64,000 nucleotides of DNA from Streptomyces sp. DH41. GTDB lineage: Bacteria > Actinomycetota > Actinomycetes > Streptomycetales > Streptomycetaceae. The position numbers and the translations under genes are program-made. Under the pieces are notes generated by a model. That model ran no database searches and was not told the DNA's origin. It saw only the letters and a program-made list of their open reading frames with translations. Each line of letters opens with the position of its first letter. The first letter of the stretch is position 1. This document shows, piece after piece, positions 22,437 to 33,762 of the stretch. The DNA is taken from positions 124,001 through 188,000 of the forward strand of contig NZ_JARVKY010000018.1 in assembly GCF_029813785.1 (NCBI RefSeq), given 5' to 3'.

Positions 22437-24032
22437 GTGGTAGTGCCGGAGCTGAGGCCTTGGCGGGCCGCGAGACCGCACGTGGTGCGGGCCGCGGGCG
22501 CCGTACGACCGCGTCTCGCACGCGCCGCGCGGGCCGCCGAACCGCACCTCGCGAGGTTCGCGCGGGCCACGGCGCCGCAGCTCGCGCGAGTGACGAGGCC
22601 GAAGACCTGGCAGTACACCGCCGGTGCCGCCACCGCCGGGCTGGCACTGGCCGCCGGTGTGGTGACCGCCGCCGGCCCCTGGGACTCCACGGGTCAGCGT
22701 ACGGCCGAGCGGGACCGGGCCGTCGCACTGGAGCACACGGGTGGCGTAGATCACGGTCGCGGATCCGCGGGCTCTGGTACGGCGTCCGGGTCGCCCCGCC
22801 CCGCGCCGAGCGCCGCCTCCGTCCTGGCCGGCCTCGGCGGCGCCGCCGGCGAGGTGCCGGGCGGAGCCGAGGCGGCCCCGGACGGCACGGACCTCTCCGA
22901 CGTCCTCGGGCCCCTGATGGGCGACCCGGCGCTCGGCACCCGCCCCGCGGCGGCCGTCGTCGACCTCACCACCGGCAAGCGCCTCTACGGCCTCCGCGCC
23001 GACGCCCCGCTCACCCCCGCCTCCACCACCAAGATCGCCACCGGCGTCGCCGCCCTCACCGCCCTCGGTCCCGACCACCGCCTCACCACCCGCACCGCCC
23101 TGGAGGCCGGCACCGGCGAACTCGTCCTGGTCGGCGGCGGCGACCCCACCCTCACCGCCCGCGAGGACGCCCGGGGCCTCGCCAGTCTGAGCGTCCTCGC
23201 CGAGAAGACCGCCACCGCTCTGAAGAAGCGGGACGTGCGCAAGGTGACGCTGTCGTACGACACGACGCTCTACGCGGGTGCGGAGGCGCACCCGATAGGG
23301 GTGAACGAGAACCTCGCCTCCATCACCGCCCTGATGGCCGACGAGGCCCGCACGGACGACTCCACCAGCGGCCCCGTCCCGCGCGTGCCCGACCCGGCCG
23401 CCGACGCCGCCCGCAGCTTCGCCGGCTTCCTGGAGAAGCACGGCGTCACCGCGTCGGCTCCCGGCCCGTCCAAGGCGACCGACCGCGCCGACACCCTCGC
23501 CACGGTCTCCTCGCCCCCGCTGTCGGCCCTGGTCGAGCGCATGATGACCAACAGCGACAACGACCTCGCCGAGGCCCTGGCCCGCCACACCGCTCTGGCG
23601 GCCGGCGAACCCGCCGACTTCGACGGGGTCTCCGCCGCCATCCCGGCCCGCCTGGCCCAGCTCGGCCTGCCCGTGCGCGGCTCGCGGTTCCACGACGGCA
23701 GCGGCCTGGACCGCACCGACCGGATCACCGCCGACCTGCTCACCGCGATGCTGGCCGAGGCGGCCGACCCGGCTCGTCCCGAGCTCCGTCCGGTTCTCAC
23801 GGGCCTCCCCGTCGCCGGCTTCACCGGCACGCTGTCCAGCCGCTACACGGACGGCGCGGCCGGCCTCGTACGCGCCAAGACCGGCACCCTGACGGGCGTC
23901 AACACCCTCGCCGGCACCACGGTCTCCGCCGACGGCCGCCTCCTGGCCTTCGCCTTCCTGGCCGGCGACACCACGGACGCGTGGGCGGCCCAGACGGCCT
24001 TGGACCGGTTGGCTACGACCCTGGCGTCGTAG
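22437..24032 (+). CDS. dacB: D-alanyl-D-alanine carboxypeptidase, PBP4/DacB type (S13)
   Basis: 531 residues from a GTG following GAAAGGGG. An Arg/Ala-rich N-terminus leads to one membrane segment (YTAGAATAGLALAAGVVTAAG) near residues 60-80, so the enzyme is anchored outside. Penicillin-binding motifs are STTK with nucleophile Ser196, SDN in MTNSDNDLAEAL, and KTG at 481-483. The sequence between SxxK and SxN is long, as in PBP4-type class C enzymes. It trims or cleaves peptidoglycan peptides. Upstream are about 80 low-complexity residues. Confidence 0.9.
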   Translation: MVVPELRPWRAARPHVVRAAGAVRPRLARAARAAEPHLARFARATAPQLARVTRPKTWQYTAGAATAGLALAAGVVTAAGPWDSTGQRTAERDRAVALEHTGGVDHGRGSAGSGTASGSPRPAPSAASVLAGLGGAAGEVPGGAEAAPDGTDLSDVLGPLMGDPALGTRPAAAVVDLTTGKRLYGLRADAPLTPASTTKIATGVAALTALGPDHRLTTRTALEAGTGELVLVGGGDPTLTAREDARGLASLSVLAEKTATALKKRDVRKVTLSYDTTLYAGAEAHPIGVNENLASITALMADEARTDDSTSGPVPRVPDPAADAARSFAGFLEKHGVTASAPGPSKATDRADTLATVSSPPLSALVERMMTNSDNDLAEALARHTALAAGEPADFDGVSAAIPARLAQLGLPVRGSRFHDGSGLDRTDRITADLLTAMLAEAADPARPELRPVLTGLPVAGFTGTLSSRYTDGAAGLVRAKTGTLTGVNTLAGTTVSADGRLLAFAFLAGDTTDAWAAQTALDRLATTLAS

Positions 24033-24079
24033 CCACGGGCAGTCGTGCGGGCGCCACCGCTGAGGGCTCCCCTCGTCGG

Positions 24080-24097
24080 AGGCGCCCCGCGGCGCCT
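24080..24097 (+). terminator. hairpin after dacB
   Basis: AGGCGCC, CCGC loop, GGCGCCT, 48 bases past the dacB stop, without a T run. The rest of the 220-base gap contains a loose duplication (CCCCTCGTCGGAGG and CCCCTACCGTCGGAGG) and no gene. Confidence 0.4.
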
Positions 24098-24252
24098 GGG
24101 CCGAGCGCTCCCCTACCGTCGGAGGCCCCCCGCGAGGCCCGGCCGCGCACCCGCCCCCGCCCAGCACCGACACCGGTCACCCACACGGCGCAGTCCACCC
24201 CACCGCCCGCCACAGCCTGCCCCCAGCGGCAGCGCTCACGTACCGTTGACGC

Positions 24253-25380
24253 ATGACGAGCATCGGCGCATCTTCCGGCATGGTCGACTGGAATCTCGCG
24301 GTGGCGACCGCGACCCGGCTCGTACGGCCGGGCCCCGAAGTGAGCCGCGACGAGGCCAGGGCCATCGTCGCGGAACTGCGCCGCCATGCCAAAGCCTCGG
24401 AGGAACACGTCCGGGGCTTCACTCGTATGGCCACCGAGGAGGTCCACGACACCCCCGTCCTCGTCGTCGACCGCCCCGGCTGGGTCCGGGCGAACGTCGC
24501 CGGGTTCCGGGAGATCCTGGGCCCCCTGCTGGAGAAGATGCAGGAGCGGCGCGGCAACGGCGCGGGCAACGCGGTCCTCGGCGCCGTCGGCGGCAAGGTC
24601 ACCGGCGTGGAGCTGGGCATGCTGCTGTCGTTCATGTCCTCCCGCGTCCTCGGCCAGTACGAGACCTTCGCCCCGGCCACCCGGGAACTCCCCGCCGGTG
24701 CGAACGGCGGCGGCCGGCTGCTGCTGGTCGCGCCGAACATCGTGCACGTGGAGCGCGAACTCGACGTCGACCCCCACGACTTCCGGCTGTGGGTGTGTCT
24801 GCACGAGGAGACGCACCGCACGCAGTTCACCGCGGTGCCCTGGCTGCGCGACCACCTGGAGGGCGAGATCCAGTCGTTCCTCGCGGAGACCGACGTCGAC
24901 CCCATGACCGTGCTGGAGCGAGTCCGCGAGGCCGCCCAGACGCTGGCCGGCGGCCGGCCCGAGGCGGAGGAGGACGACGGCGGCCGGTCCCTGGTCGAGC
25001 TGGTGCAGACGCCGGCCCAGCGGGAGGTCCTCGGCCGTCTCACCGCCGTGATGTCCCTGCTGGAGGGCCACGCCGACTTCGTGATGGACGGGGTCGGCCC
25101 GGCGATCGTGCCGAGCGTCGGGGAGATCCGCGAGAAGTTCCAGCAGCGCCGCGCCAAGGGCGCTTCCCGCCTCGACCTGGCACTGCGCAAGCTGCTCGGC
25201 CTGGACGCCAAGCTCCGCCAGTACCGGGACGGCGAACGCTTCGTACGGGCCGTCGTCGACGAGTGCGGCATGGACGGCTTCAACCGGGTCTGGACCTCGC
25301 CCAACACCCTCCCCACCAAGTCGGAGATCGCCAAACCGGCGGACTGGATCGCACGGGTGCACCGCAAACCGGAGTCGTGA
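24253..25380 (+). CDS. zincin-like metallopeptidase, DUF2342 (coenzyme F420 biosynthesis-associated)
   Basis: 375 residues. A zinc-binding HEETH motif in WVCLHEETHRTQFTAVPWL lies near residue 187, and the downstream acidic/His segment LLEGHADFVMDGVGP near 276 fits the third ligand or base. The layout matches the actinobacterial DUF2342/TIGR03883 family, described in databases as associated with F420 biosynthesis by co-occurrence; its substrate is unknown. No signal peptide, so cytoplasmic. It precedes tilS by 193 bases, in the conserved actinobacterial order with tilS, hpt and ftsH. Confidence 0.8.
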   Translation: MTSIGASSGMVDWNLAVATATRLVRPGPEVSRDEARAIVAELRRHAKASEEHVRGFTRMATEEVHDTPVLVVDRPGWVRANVAGFREILGPLLEKMQERRGNGAGNAVLGAVGGKVTGVELGMLLSFMSSRVLGQYETFAPATRELPAGANGGGRLLLVAPNIVHVERELDVDPHDFRLWVCLHEETHRTQFTAVPWLRDHLEGEIQSFLAETDVDPMTVLERVREAAQTLAGGRPEAEEDDGGRSLVELVQTPAQREVLGRLTAVMSLLEGHADFVMDGVGPAIVPSVGEIREKFQQRRAKGASRLDLALRKLLGLDAKLRQYRDGERFVRAVVDECGMDGFNRVWTSPNTLPTKSEIAKPADWIARVHRKPES

Positions 25381-25573
25381 GCTCCGCGGGCAGGGCGTGA
25401 AACGAATCCGGCCGACGGCAGTCGAACGCCCCTCCAATCACCCGTCCGAGGGACCGTGAGGCCTCGGCAGGCGTGCGATGCTCAGGGAACGGCCCGTTTC
25501 TGTCACCATCTACGTACTCTGCGTGACCGAATCTCGGGCTCACCCCCCGACAACTTCATGAAGGGCACCGGAC

Positions 25574-26668
25574 ATGGGTCCCCATCCTGCGGTCGCGGCG
25601 ATACGCCTGGCGGTCCGCCGCGTCCTCCACGACATCCTCACCGAACCGAACACCACGGCCGGCGTTCCCGCCGCGACGGCCGCCGATCGCGCGCCCGACC
25701 GTGCCGCCGATCGCGCGCCCGACCGTGCCGCCGACCGAGCTGCCGGGCTTCCGGCGTCCCCGCTCGTGCTCGTGGCCTGCTCCGGCGGCGCGGACTCCAT
25801 GGCGCTCGCCTCCGCCCTCGCCTTCGAGGCTCCCCGGCTCGGCATCCGCGCCGGCGGCGTCACCGTCGACCACGGCCTGCAGAACGGCTCCGACCTGCGC
25901 GCCGAAGAGGTCGTCCTGCGCCTGCGCGAGCTCGGCCTGGACCCCGTCGAGGCCACCGCCGTCACCGTCGGCCGCGGGGGAGGGCCCGAGGCCGCCGCCC
26001 GCGACGCCCGCTACGCCGCCCTGGACGCCGCCGCCGCCCGCCACGGCGCCGCCGCCGTCCTGCTCGGCCACACCCGTGACGACCAGGCCGAGACCGTCCT
26101 GCTGGGCCTCGCCCGCGGCTCCGGCATCCGTTCCCTGTCGGGCATGGCCGCGGTCTCGGGGGCCGGCGGCCGTTACCGCCGCCCCTTCCTCCAGGTCGAC
26201 CGGCAGACCGCCCGCAAGGCCTGCATGGTCCAGTCCCTGCCCGTCTGGGACGATCCGCACAACGCCGACCCGGCGTACACGCGTTCCCGGCTGCGCCACG
26301 AGGGTCTGCCCGCCCTGGAGAAGGCGCTCGGCAAGGGCGTCGTCGAGGCCCTCGCCCGTACGGCCCAACTCTCCCGGGACGACGCCGACGCCCTCGACAC
26401 CTGGGCCCGCCAGGCCGAGGCCGGCGTCCGCGACGCCACGGGCGTACTGGAGTGCGCCAAGCTCTACGCCCTCCCGCCCGCCGTACGCCGCCGGATCCTG
26501 CGCCGCGCCGCCATCGACGCGGGCGCTCCGGCCGGTGCGCTGTTCGCCCGCCACATCGAGGAAGTCGACCGGCTGATCACCGGCTGGCGCGGTCAGGGGG
26601 CCATCAACCTCCCCGGCAGAGTCGTCGCTCAGCGGCAGGGTGGCAGACTGGTGATTCGGCAAGGCTGA
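25574..26668 (+). CDS. tilS: tRNA(Ile)-lysidine synthase
   Basis: 364 residues. The PP-loop SGGADS starts at Ser70 (VLVACSGGADSMALASAL), followed by VDHGLQNGSDLRAEEV and LLGHTRDDQAETVLLGLARGSG, all typical of TilS. It converts C34 of tRNA-Ile(CAU) to lysidine, changing both decoding and charging. The N-terminus carries an in-frame repeat (DRAPDRAADRAPDRAADRAA, residues about 37-56). The next gene, hpt, follows 71 bases later, as in most actinobacteria. Confidence 0.95.
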   Translation: MGPHPAVAAIRLAVRRVLHDILTEPNTTAGVPAATAADRAPDRAADRAPDRAADRAAGLPASPLVLVACSGGADSMALASALAFEAPRLGIRAGGVTVDHGLQNGSDLRAEEVVLRLRELGLDPVEATAVTVGRGGGPEAAARDARYAALDAAAARHGAAAVLLGHTRDDQAETVLLGLARGSGIRSLSGMAAVSGAGGRYRRPFLQVDRQTARKACMVQSLPVWDDPHNADPAYTRSRLRHEGLPALEKALGKGVVEALARTAQLSRDDADALDTWARQAEAGVRDATGVLECAKLYALPPAVRRRILRRAAIDAGAPAGALFARHIEEVDRLITGWRGQGAINLPGRVVAQRQGGRLVIRQG

Positions 26669-26742
26669 ATCCGGACCCACCCACCGATCCGCGTACGGAT
26701 CGCCGGGGCACTCCGGAGTGGCCGGTGGGACGACCGAAAGTG

Positions 26743-27303
26743 ATGCGGGTGGACGCGAACGACATGGGTGCCGACCTCGAGAAGGTACTCATCACCAAGG
26801 AAGAGATCGACGCGAAGCTGGCCGAGCTGGCCGCGAAGATCGACGCGGAGTACGCGGGCAAGGACCTGCTCATCGTCGGCGTCCTCAAGGGCGCCGTGAT
26901 GGTCATGGCCGACCTGGCGCGCACGCTGTCCACCCCCGTCACGATGGACTGGATGGCGGTGTCCTCGTACGGCGCGGGCACCCAGTCCTCCGGCGTGGTG
27001 CGGATCCTCAAGGACCTCGACACCGACATCAAGGGCAGGCACGTCCTGATCGTCGAGGACATCATCGACTCCGGCCTGACCCTGTCCTGGCTGATCTCCA
27101 ACCTCGGCTCGCGCGAGCCCGCCTCCCTCAAGGTGTGCACGCTGCTGCGCAAGCCCGACGCCGCGAAGGTCGCCATCGACGTGGAGTGGGTCGGTTTCGA
27201 CATCCCCAACGAGTTCGTCGTCGGCTACGGCCTCGACTACGCCGAGAAGTACCGCAACCTGCCGTTCGTCGGTACGCTCGCGCCCCACGTCTACGGCGGC
27301 TGA
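26743..27303 (+). CDS. hpt: hypoxanthine phosphoribosyltransferase
   Basis: 186 residues from the ATG at 26743; a GTG directly before it (26740) is also in frame and slightly better spaced from GGTGGGA. The PRPP-binding motif HVLIVEDIIDSGLTLSW is intact, as are VGVLKGAVMVMADL and FVVGYGLDYAEKYRNLPFVG. It salvages hypoxanthine and guanine to IMP and GMP. Lies between tilS and ftsH in a conserved housekeeping cluster. Confidence 0.95.
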   Translation: MRVDANDMGADLEKVLITKEEIDAKLAELAAKIDAEYAGKDLLIVGVLKGAVMVMADLARTLSTPVTMDWMAVSSYGAGTQSSGVVRILKDLDTDIKGRHVLIVEDIIDSGLTLSWLISNLGSREPASLKVCTLLRKPDAAKVAIDVEWVGFDIPNEFVVGYGLDYAEKYRNLPFVGTLAPHVYGG

Positions 27304-27496
27304 CACGGCCTCGTAGCCTGCTCCACGGCGTTTCGGGGGCGGCCGGGAACCCCTGGGGCCCCCGCGCCGTTGAGCATGCAGACGGGACGCCGGCCGTCCC
27401 GTGCGGCTGAGGGCCGCCGGGCTGGGGTACCGTCAGAAGAACTGTCTTATCAAACTCACTATGGCAGGAGGGACGGGGCGCCACCGCTCCGTGTGG

Positions 27497-29542
<2,046 letters not shown>

Positions 29543-29617
29543 CCCAGCCACTCCCGGCGGCCCCACCAGGCCCGGAATGTATGCCGACCGCAGGACAGGA
29601 CAGGAACGAGGCAGCAG

Positions 29618-30223
29618 ATGACCGACCCCGTGACGCTGGACGGCGAGGGCCAGATCGGCGAGTTCGACGAGAAGCGGGCCGAGAACGCCGTACGCGAGCT
29701 GCTCATCGCGGTCGGCGAGGACCCGGACCGCGAGGGTCTGAGGGAGACGCCCGGGCGGGTGGCGCGGGCGTACAAGGAGATATTCGCGGGTCTGTGGCAG
29801 GAGCCCGGGGATGTGCTGACGACGACGTTCGACCTCGGGCACGACGAGATGGTCCTGGTGAAGGACATCGAGGTGTTCTCGACCTGTGAGCACCACCTGG
29901 TGCCGTTCCGCGGCGTGGCGCACGTCGGCTACATCCCGTCCACCAGTGGCAAGATCACCGGCCTGTCCAAGCTGGCCCGGCTCGTGGACGTCTACGCCCG
30001 CCGTCCGCAGGTGCAGGAACGTCTCACCACGCAGGTCGCGGACTCCCTGATGGAGATCCTCGAGCCGCGCGGCGTGATCGTCGTCGTGGAGTGCGAGCAC
30101 ATGTGCATGTCGATGCGCGGCATCCGCAAGCCCGGCGCGAAGACCATCACCTCGGCGGTGCGCGGCCAGCTGCGCGATGTCGCCACGCGCAACGAGGCGA
30201 TGAGCCTGATCATGGCGCGCTGA
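29618..30223 (+). CDS. folE: GTP cyclohydrolase I
   Basis: 201 residues. Zinc and active-site residues are visible in STCEHHLVPFRGVAHVGYIP, SKLARLVDVYARRPQVQE and VVVECEHMCMSMRGIRKPGA. The enzyme starts folate synthesis by converting GTP to dihydroneopterin triphosphate. It reads toward the folP-folB-folK cluster on the opposite strand, so the pathway is split into two facing units. Starts 75 bases after ftsH. Confidence 0.97.
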   Translation: MTDPVTLDGEGQIGEFDEKRAENAVRELLIAVGEDPDREGLRETPGRVARAYKEIFAGLWQEPGDVLTTTFDLGHDEMVLVKDIEVFSTCEHHLVPFRGVAHVGYIPSTSGKITGLSKLARLVDVYARRPQVQERLTTQVADSLMEILEPRGVIVVVECEHMCMSMRGIRKPGAKTITSAVRGQLRDVATRNEAMSLIMAR

Positions 30224-30300
30224 CGCCGGGTGGAGTCCGAGGGGCGCGGTGTCGGCGGGCGTCACTGTGCCTACGGGTGGAGCCCTGCCGACAGGTGGAG

Positions 30301-30380
30301 CCCTGATCCGGTGTCGTCCCGGTCCGGTGTCGCCCTGGTCCGGTGTCGCCCTGATCCGGTGTCGCCCTGGTCCGGTGGCG
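30301..30380 (+). repeat. five-unit 16-bp tandem repeat
   Basis: Five consecutive 16-base units, CCCTGRTCCGGTGTCG with few changes, fill the space between the convergent folE and DUF3180 genes. No hairpin or coding role is evident. Confidence 0.85.
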
Positions 30381-30414
30381 CGGTGGGCGCCGGGGCGGTG
30401 ACGGCGGTGACGGG

Positions 30415-30903
30415 TCAGACCGCTGGGGCAGCGCCCGGGGTGTCCTCGTCGTCGTCCTCCGGGAGCTTGCAGACGCGCTCCAGGAAGATCGCGGCCGCTA
30501 TGACGGCGATGCCCGCCACGACCGAGAAACCGGCGTAGAACGCCTGGTCGCGGCGGGCCGGGACGTCGAGGTACTCCAGGAGGAAGACGCCCATGCCGCC
30601 GTACATCCCGGCGACGAGGGCGGCCACCAGCGCGCTGGCCTGGCCGAAGACGACCGCGCGGGCCGCCATCATCGGGTCGACGCCCTTGGCGCCCTGGACG
30701 CGCTCCCGCTGGGCCTTCAGGCGGGTGCGGAGCGAGAGCGCCGTGGCCAGCAGGATCACGGCGATCAGGGCGAGCACGACGGGGGCGGCCAGGGGGACGC
30801 TGGGGAGGCTCCCGATCGAGTTCCACAGGCGGGCGCCCGCCCAGGACAGGATCCCCGCGACGACGAACACGCCGGCCAGCACCCTGATGCGCAACTCTTC
30901 CAC
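30415..30903 (-). CDS. DUF3180 membrane protein
   Basis: 162 residues with four hydrophobic segments: LAGVFVVAGILSWAGARLW, VPLAAPVVLALIAVILLATAL, VVFGQASALVAALVAGMYGG and FYAGFSVVAGIAVIAAAIFL. A short acidic tail (EDDDED) ends the protein. DUF3180 is actinobacterial and nearly always follows folK, as here (61 bases after its stop). Function unknown; it may simply be the last gene of the folate operon. Confidence 0.85.
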   Translation of the reverse strand: MEELRIRVLAGVFVVAGILSWAGARLWNSIGSLPSVPLAAPVVLALIAVILLATALSLRTRLKAQRERVQGAKGVDPMMAARAVVFGQASALVAALVAGMYGGMGVFLLEYLDVPARRDQAFYAGFSVVAGIAVIAAAIFLERVCKLPEDDDEDTPGAAPAV

Positions 30904-30964
30904 GGTGTCCCGGTGTCCCTTCGGTTCCCCTGCGTGGTCGTCCTGACCTTGTCGACCTTAACGA

Positions 30965-31576
30965 CTACTCGGGCAGCCGGAGTTCCAGGTCGGCGCGGGG
31001 CGCGATGCCCTCCCGGGTGACGGAGGCCAGGAGGTCGGCCACCGGACCGTGTCCCGGCAGCTGGGCACCGGGGTCCACGTCGTGCCAGGGGGCGAGCACG
31101 AAGGCGCGTTCGTGGGCGCGCGGGTGGGGGAGGGTGAGCTGCGGGTCGTCGGAGACGACCTCGGCGTAGGCGACGATGTCGACGTCGAGGGTGCGCGGGC
31201 CCCAGCGCTCGTCGCGGACGCGGTGGAAGGCCTCCTCGACGGCGTGCGCCCGCTCCAGCAGGGAGGACGGGGGCAGGGTGGTCTTGAGGATCACGACCGC
31301 GTTGAAGTACGAGGGCTGGCTGTCGGGGTCGACGCCCCACGGCTCCGTCTCGTACACCGGCGAGACCCCTTTGACGCGCACGCCCGGGGTGTCCTCCAGG
31401 GCGTCGATGGCGCCCTGGAGGGTCTCCAGGCGGTTGCCGAGGTTGGCGCCGAGGGCGATCACCGCGCGCTTGGGGTTGGACAGCGTGGTGTCGGCCGCGT
31501 CGACCTGCTCGATGACGGAGGCGGGCACCGGTTGTACGGTCGGGTCGCTCGGACCTTTGGTGAAGGGGGCGCTCAT
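30965..31576 (-). CDS. folK: HPPK, 2-amino-4-hydroxy-6-hydroxymethyldihydropteridine pyrophosphokinase
   Basis: 203 residues. After a 35-residue N-terminal extension come the family motifs AVIALGANLGNRLETLQGAI, VSPVYETEPWG, FNAVVILKTTL and RWGPRTLDVDIVAY with the Mg2+-binding Asp pair. It pyrophosphorylates hydroxymethyl-dihydropterin for the FolP step. Start overlaps the folB stop (ATGA). Confidence 0.95.
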   Translation of the reverse strand: MSAPFTKGPSDPTVQPVPASVIEQVDAADTTLSNPKRAVIALGANLGNRLETLQGAIDALEDTPGVRVKGVSPVYETEPWGVDPDSQPSYFNAVVILKTTLPPSSLLERAHAVEEAFHRVRDERWGPRTLDVDIVAYAEVVSDDPQLTLPHPRAHERAFVLAPWHDVDPGAQLPGHGPVADLLASVTREGIAPRADLELRLPE

Positions 31577-31932
31577 ACACGGCTCCGGATGATGGTGACG
31601 GTCACGTCGTCGAAGGGGACGGTGATCGGCGCGTCCGGCTTGTGGACGCAGACCTCGACCTCCTCGACCCCTTCGTGTTTCAGACAGACCTGGGCGATGC
31701 GCTCGGCGAGCGTCTCGACCAGGTTGACGGGCTCGCCCTCGACCACGGCCACGACCTCCTCGGCCACGATGCCGTAGTGCACGGTCTTCGCCAGGTCGTC
31801 GTCGGCCGCGGCCGGTCGGGTGTCCAGGCCCAGGACGATGTCCACGAGGAAGGTCTGGCCGTCCTCGCGTTCCTTGGGGAACACACCGTGATGCCCTCGG
31901 GCCTTCAGGCCGCGCAGCGCGACACGATCCAC
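31573..31932 (-). CDS. folB: dihydroneopterin aldolase
   Basis: 119 residues from the GTG at 31932 (MDRVALRGLKARGHHGVFPKE), eight bases after AGGAG. A GTG nine bases upstream abuts the AGGAG directly, so it is rejected. Family residues are in ARGHHGVFPKEREDGQTFLVD, DLAKTVHYGIVAEEV, and the catalytic Lys in VEVCVHKPDAPI. It cleaves dihydroneopterin to hydroxymethyl-dihydropterin. Translationally coupled with folK. Confidence 0.95.
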   Translation of the reverse strand: MDRVALRGLKARGHHGVFPKEREDGQTFLVDIVLGLDTRPAAADDDLAKTVHYGIVAEEVVAVVEGEPVNLVETLAERIAQVCLKHEGVEEVEVCVHKPDAPITVPFDDVTVTIIRSRV

Positions 31933-32169
31933 GCGAATCACTCCTGCAGTCGTCGGTCTCGGCCGGTCCGTACCGCGTGCGGGCGGTACACCGGCTTCAG
32001 TCGAATCTACCCGCGAGCACCGACAGCGCCGGGCCACGGGGGGTGTGGGGGCGGGCGTACGCCAGGAGGATTCATCCTGTGTTCGCTCTGGCGGCCCTGG
32101 TGGATCACGGGTTGGTAGCCGCCCATACCCGCCGGTCCGTGATTCCAACCACTTCAGGGTCCTGTGGGG

Positions 32170-32673
32170 TCAGGGAGGGGTGTCCTCGCCGTCCTCGTCG
32201 TCGGTCTCGGCCAGCACGGGGGAGGCGTGGTGCGACCACAGCTTCCAGCCGGAGGGCGTGCGCCGGAACGCGTTGGTGGCGACCACGAGCTGGCCGACGA
32301 GGGGGCCCAGCTCGTCGCCGCCCTCGGGGGCGGGGCCGCCGCTGAGGATGTTCTCGGTGCAGGTCACCAGGGCGGTGTCGCCGGTCACGGAGACGTGCAC
32401 GTCGGTGAGGAAGAACTGGATGTAGTCGGTGTTCGCCATGATCAGCGCGTAGGAGCGGAGGACCTCGCCGCGGCCGGTGAGCACCGGCCAGCCGGGATGC
32501 ACGCAGGAGACCACGCCGGCGTCCGCCGGGTCGTGGTACGACTCGTCGACGCCCAGGTCGGACGGGGTGAGCCAGAACTCGGACACCGTCTCGAAGTCGC
32601 CCTGCTCCAGTGCCTCGTAGAAGGCGGTGTTGGCGGCCTCGACCTGTTCGACGTCGATGTGGGGGGCGTTCAC
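32170..32673 (-). CDS. NTF2-like (SnoaL/DUF4440-type) protein
   Basis: 167 residues from a GTG that overlaps the folP stop by four bases. The cone-shaped NTF2 fold is suggested by NTAFYEALEQGDFETVSEFW, CVHPGWPVLTGRGEVLRSYALI and ALVTCTENILSG, ending FRRTPSGWKLWSHHASPVL. Such nuclear-transport-factor-2-like proteins often lie between folP and folB in Streptomyces. No enzymatic role is established; a place in folate metabolism is inferred from position only. Confidence 0.8.
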   Translation of the reverse strand: MNAPHIDVEQVEAANTAFYEALEQGDFETVSEFWLTPSDLGVDESYHDPADAGVVSCVHPGWPVLTGRGEVLRSYALIMANTDYIQFFLTDVHVSVTGDTALVTCTENILSGGPAPEGGDELGPLVGQLVVATNAFRRTPSGWKLWSHHASPVLAETDDEDGEDTPP

Positions 32674-33626
32674 CGGGGGCCTTCCGTGCCGGTGCCGGTG
32701 CCGGTGTCCTGGCTGGTGCCCGTGCCCGTGCCCGTGCCCTGTCCGGTGCCCGTGCCCTGGTCCGTTGTGCGTGCTCCCTCGACGGCGCGCGCGACCCGTA
32801 CGGCGTCGGCCGTGGCGCGTACCTCGTGCACGCGTACGGCCCACGCGCCGGCGTGCGCCGCGAGCGCGGAGACGGCGGCGGTGGCCGCGTCGCGCTCGCG
32901 CGCGGGGGGCGGGGCGGCGCCCGGCCCGGCGAGTACCCGGCCGAGGAACCGCTTGCGGGAGGCGGCGACGAGCAGCGGGTGGCCGAGGCCGAGCAGGCGG
33001 TCGAGGTGGGCCAGGAGGACGAGGTCGTGCTCGGCGTCCTTGGAGAAGCCGAGACCGGGGTCGACGACCACGCGGTCGGGCGCGACGCCGCCCTCGACAA
33101 CCGCCTCCACGCGCGCGTGGAGCTCGTCCATGACCTCGGCGACGACGTCGTCGTAGGTGCCCCTGACGTTGCCGCCCGCCAGGAGGCCGCGCCAGTGCAT
33201 GACGACGAAGGGGGCGTCGGCGTCGGCGACGACCGGGATCATCCGGGGGTCGGCGAGGCCGCCGCTGACGTCGTTGACCAGGGCGGCGCCGGCCGCGAGG
33301 GCCTGCTCGGCGACCGAGGCGCGCATCGTGTCGACGGAGATGGTGACGCCTTCGGAGGCCAGACCGCGCACGACCGGGACCACCCGCCTGAGCTCCTCGT
33401 CCTCGTCGACGCGGGTCGCGCCGGGACGGGTGGACTCGCCACCGACGTCCACCAGGTCGGCGCCCTGGGCGACCAGGTCGAGGCCGTGCTTGATGGCGGC
33501 CGTGGTGTCGAAGAAGCGGCCGCCGTCGGAGAAGGAGTCGGGGGTGACGTTGACGACCCCCATGACCGCGCAACGGTCCCATACGGTCAATCCCGCGAGG
33601 TGGCGGCGGCCGGTCTGCTTGCTCAT
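32670..33626 (-). CDS. folP: dihydropteroate synthase with Gly-Thr-rich tail
   Basis: 318 residues. The TIM-barrel signatures are MGVVNVTPDSFSDGG, VDVGGESTRPGA, VNDVSGGLADPRM, VVMHWRG, VVDPGLGFSKDAEHDL and the RKRFLGR loop that binds substrate and sulfonamides. It joins hydroxymethyl-dihydropterin pyrophosphate to p-aminobenzoate. The last 28 residues are a low-complexity tail (GTGQGTGTGTGTSQDTG) encoded by a GT-type microsatellite at about 32680-32765, with no counterpart in the family. Confidence 0.95.
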   Translation of the reverse strand: MSKQTGRRHLAGLTVWDRCAVMGVVNVTPDSFSDGGRFFDTTAAIKHGLDLVAQGADLVDVGGESTRPGATRVDEDEELRRVVPVVRGLASEGVTISVDTMRASVAEQALAAGAALVNDVSGGLADPRMIPVVADADAPFVVMHWRGLLAGGNVRGTYDDVVAEVMDELHARVEAVVEGGVAPDRVVVDPGLGFSKDAEHDLVLLAHLDRLLGLGHPLLVAASRKRFLGRVLAGPGAAPPPARERDAATAAVSALAAHAGAWAVRVHEVRATADAVRVARAVEGARTTDQGTGTGQGTGTGTGTSQDTGTGTGTEGPR

Positions 33627-33762
33627 GTGTTCAGCCTAGGCCCAGGGGGCGGGGTGCCCGCGGCGGCCTGGGGGCGTCCGCGCCGCCGCCGGGCCGCGGC
33701 ACCCGTCCCCGCTGCCACCCACGCGGAGAGCTCGTCGACGCCGTGGCCGCGCGGCGCCGCGG

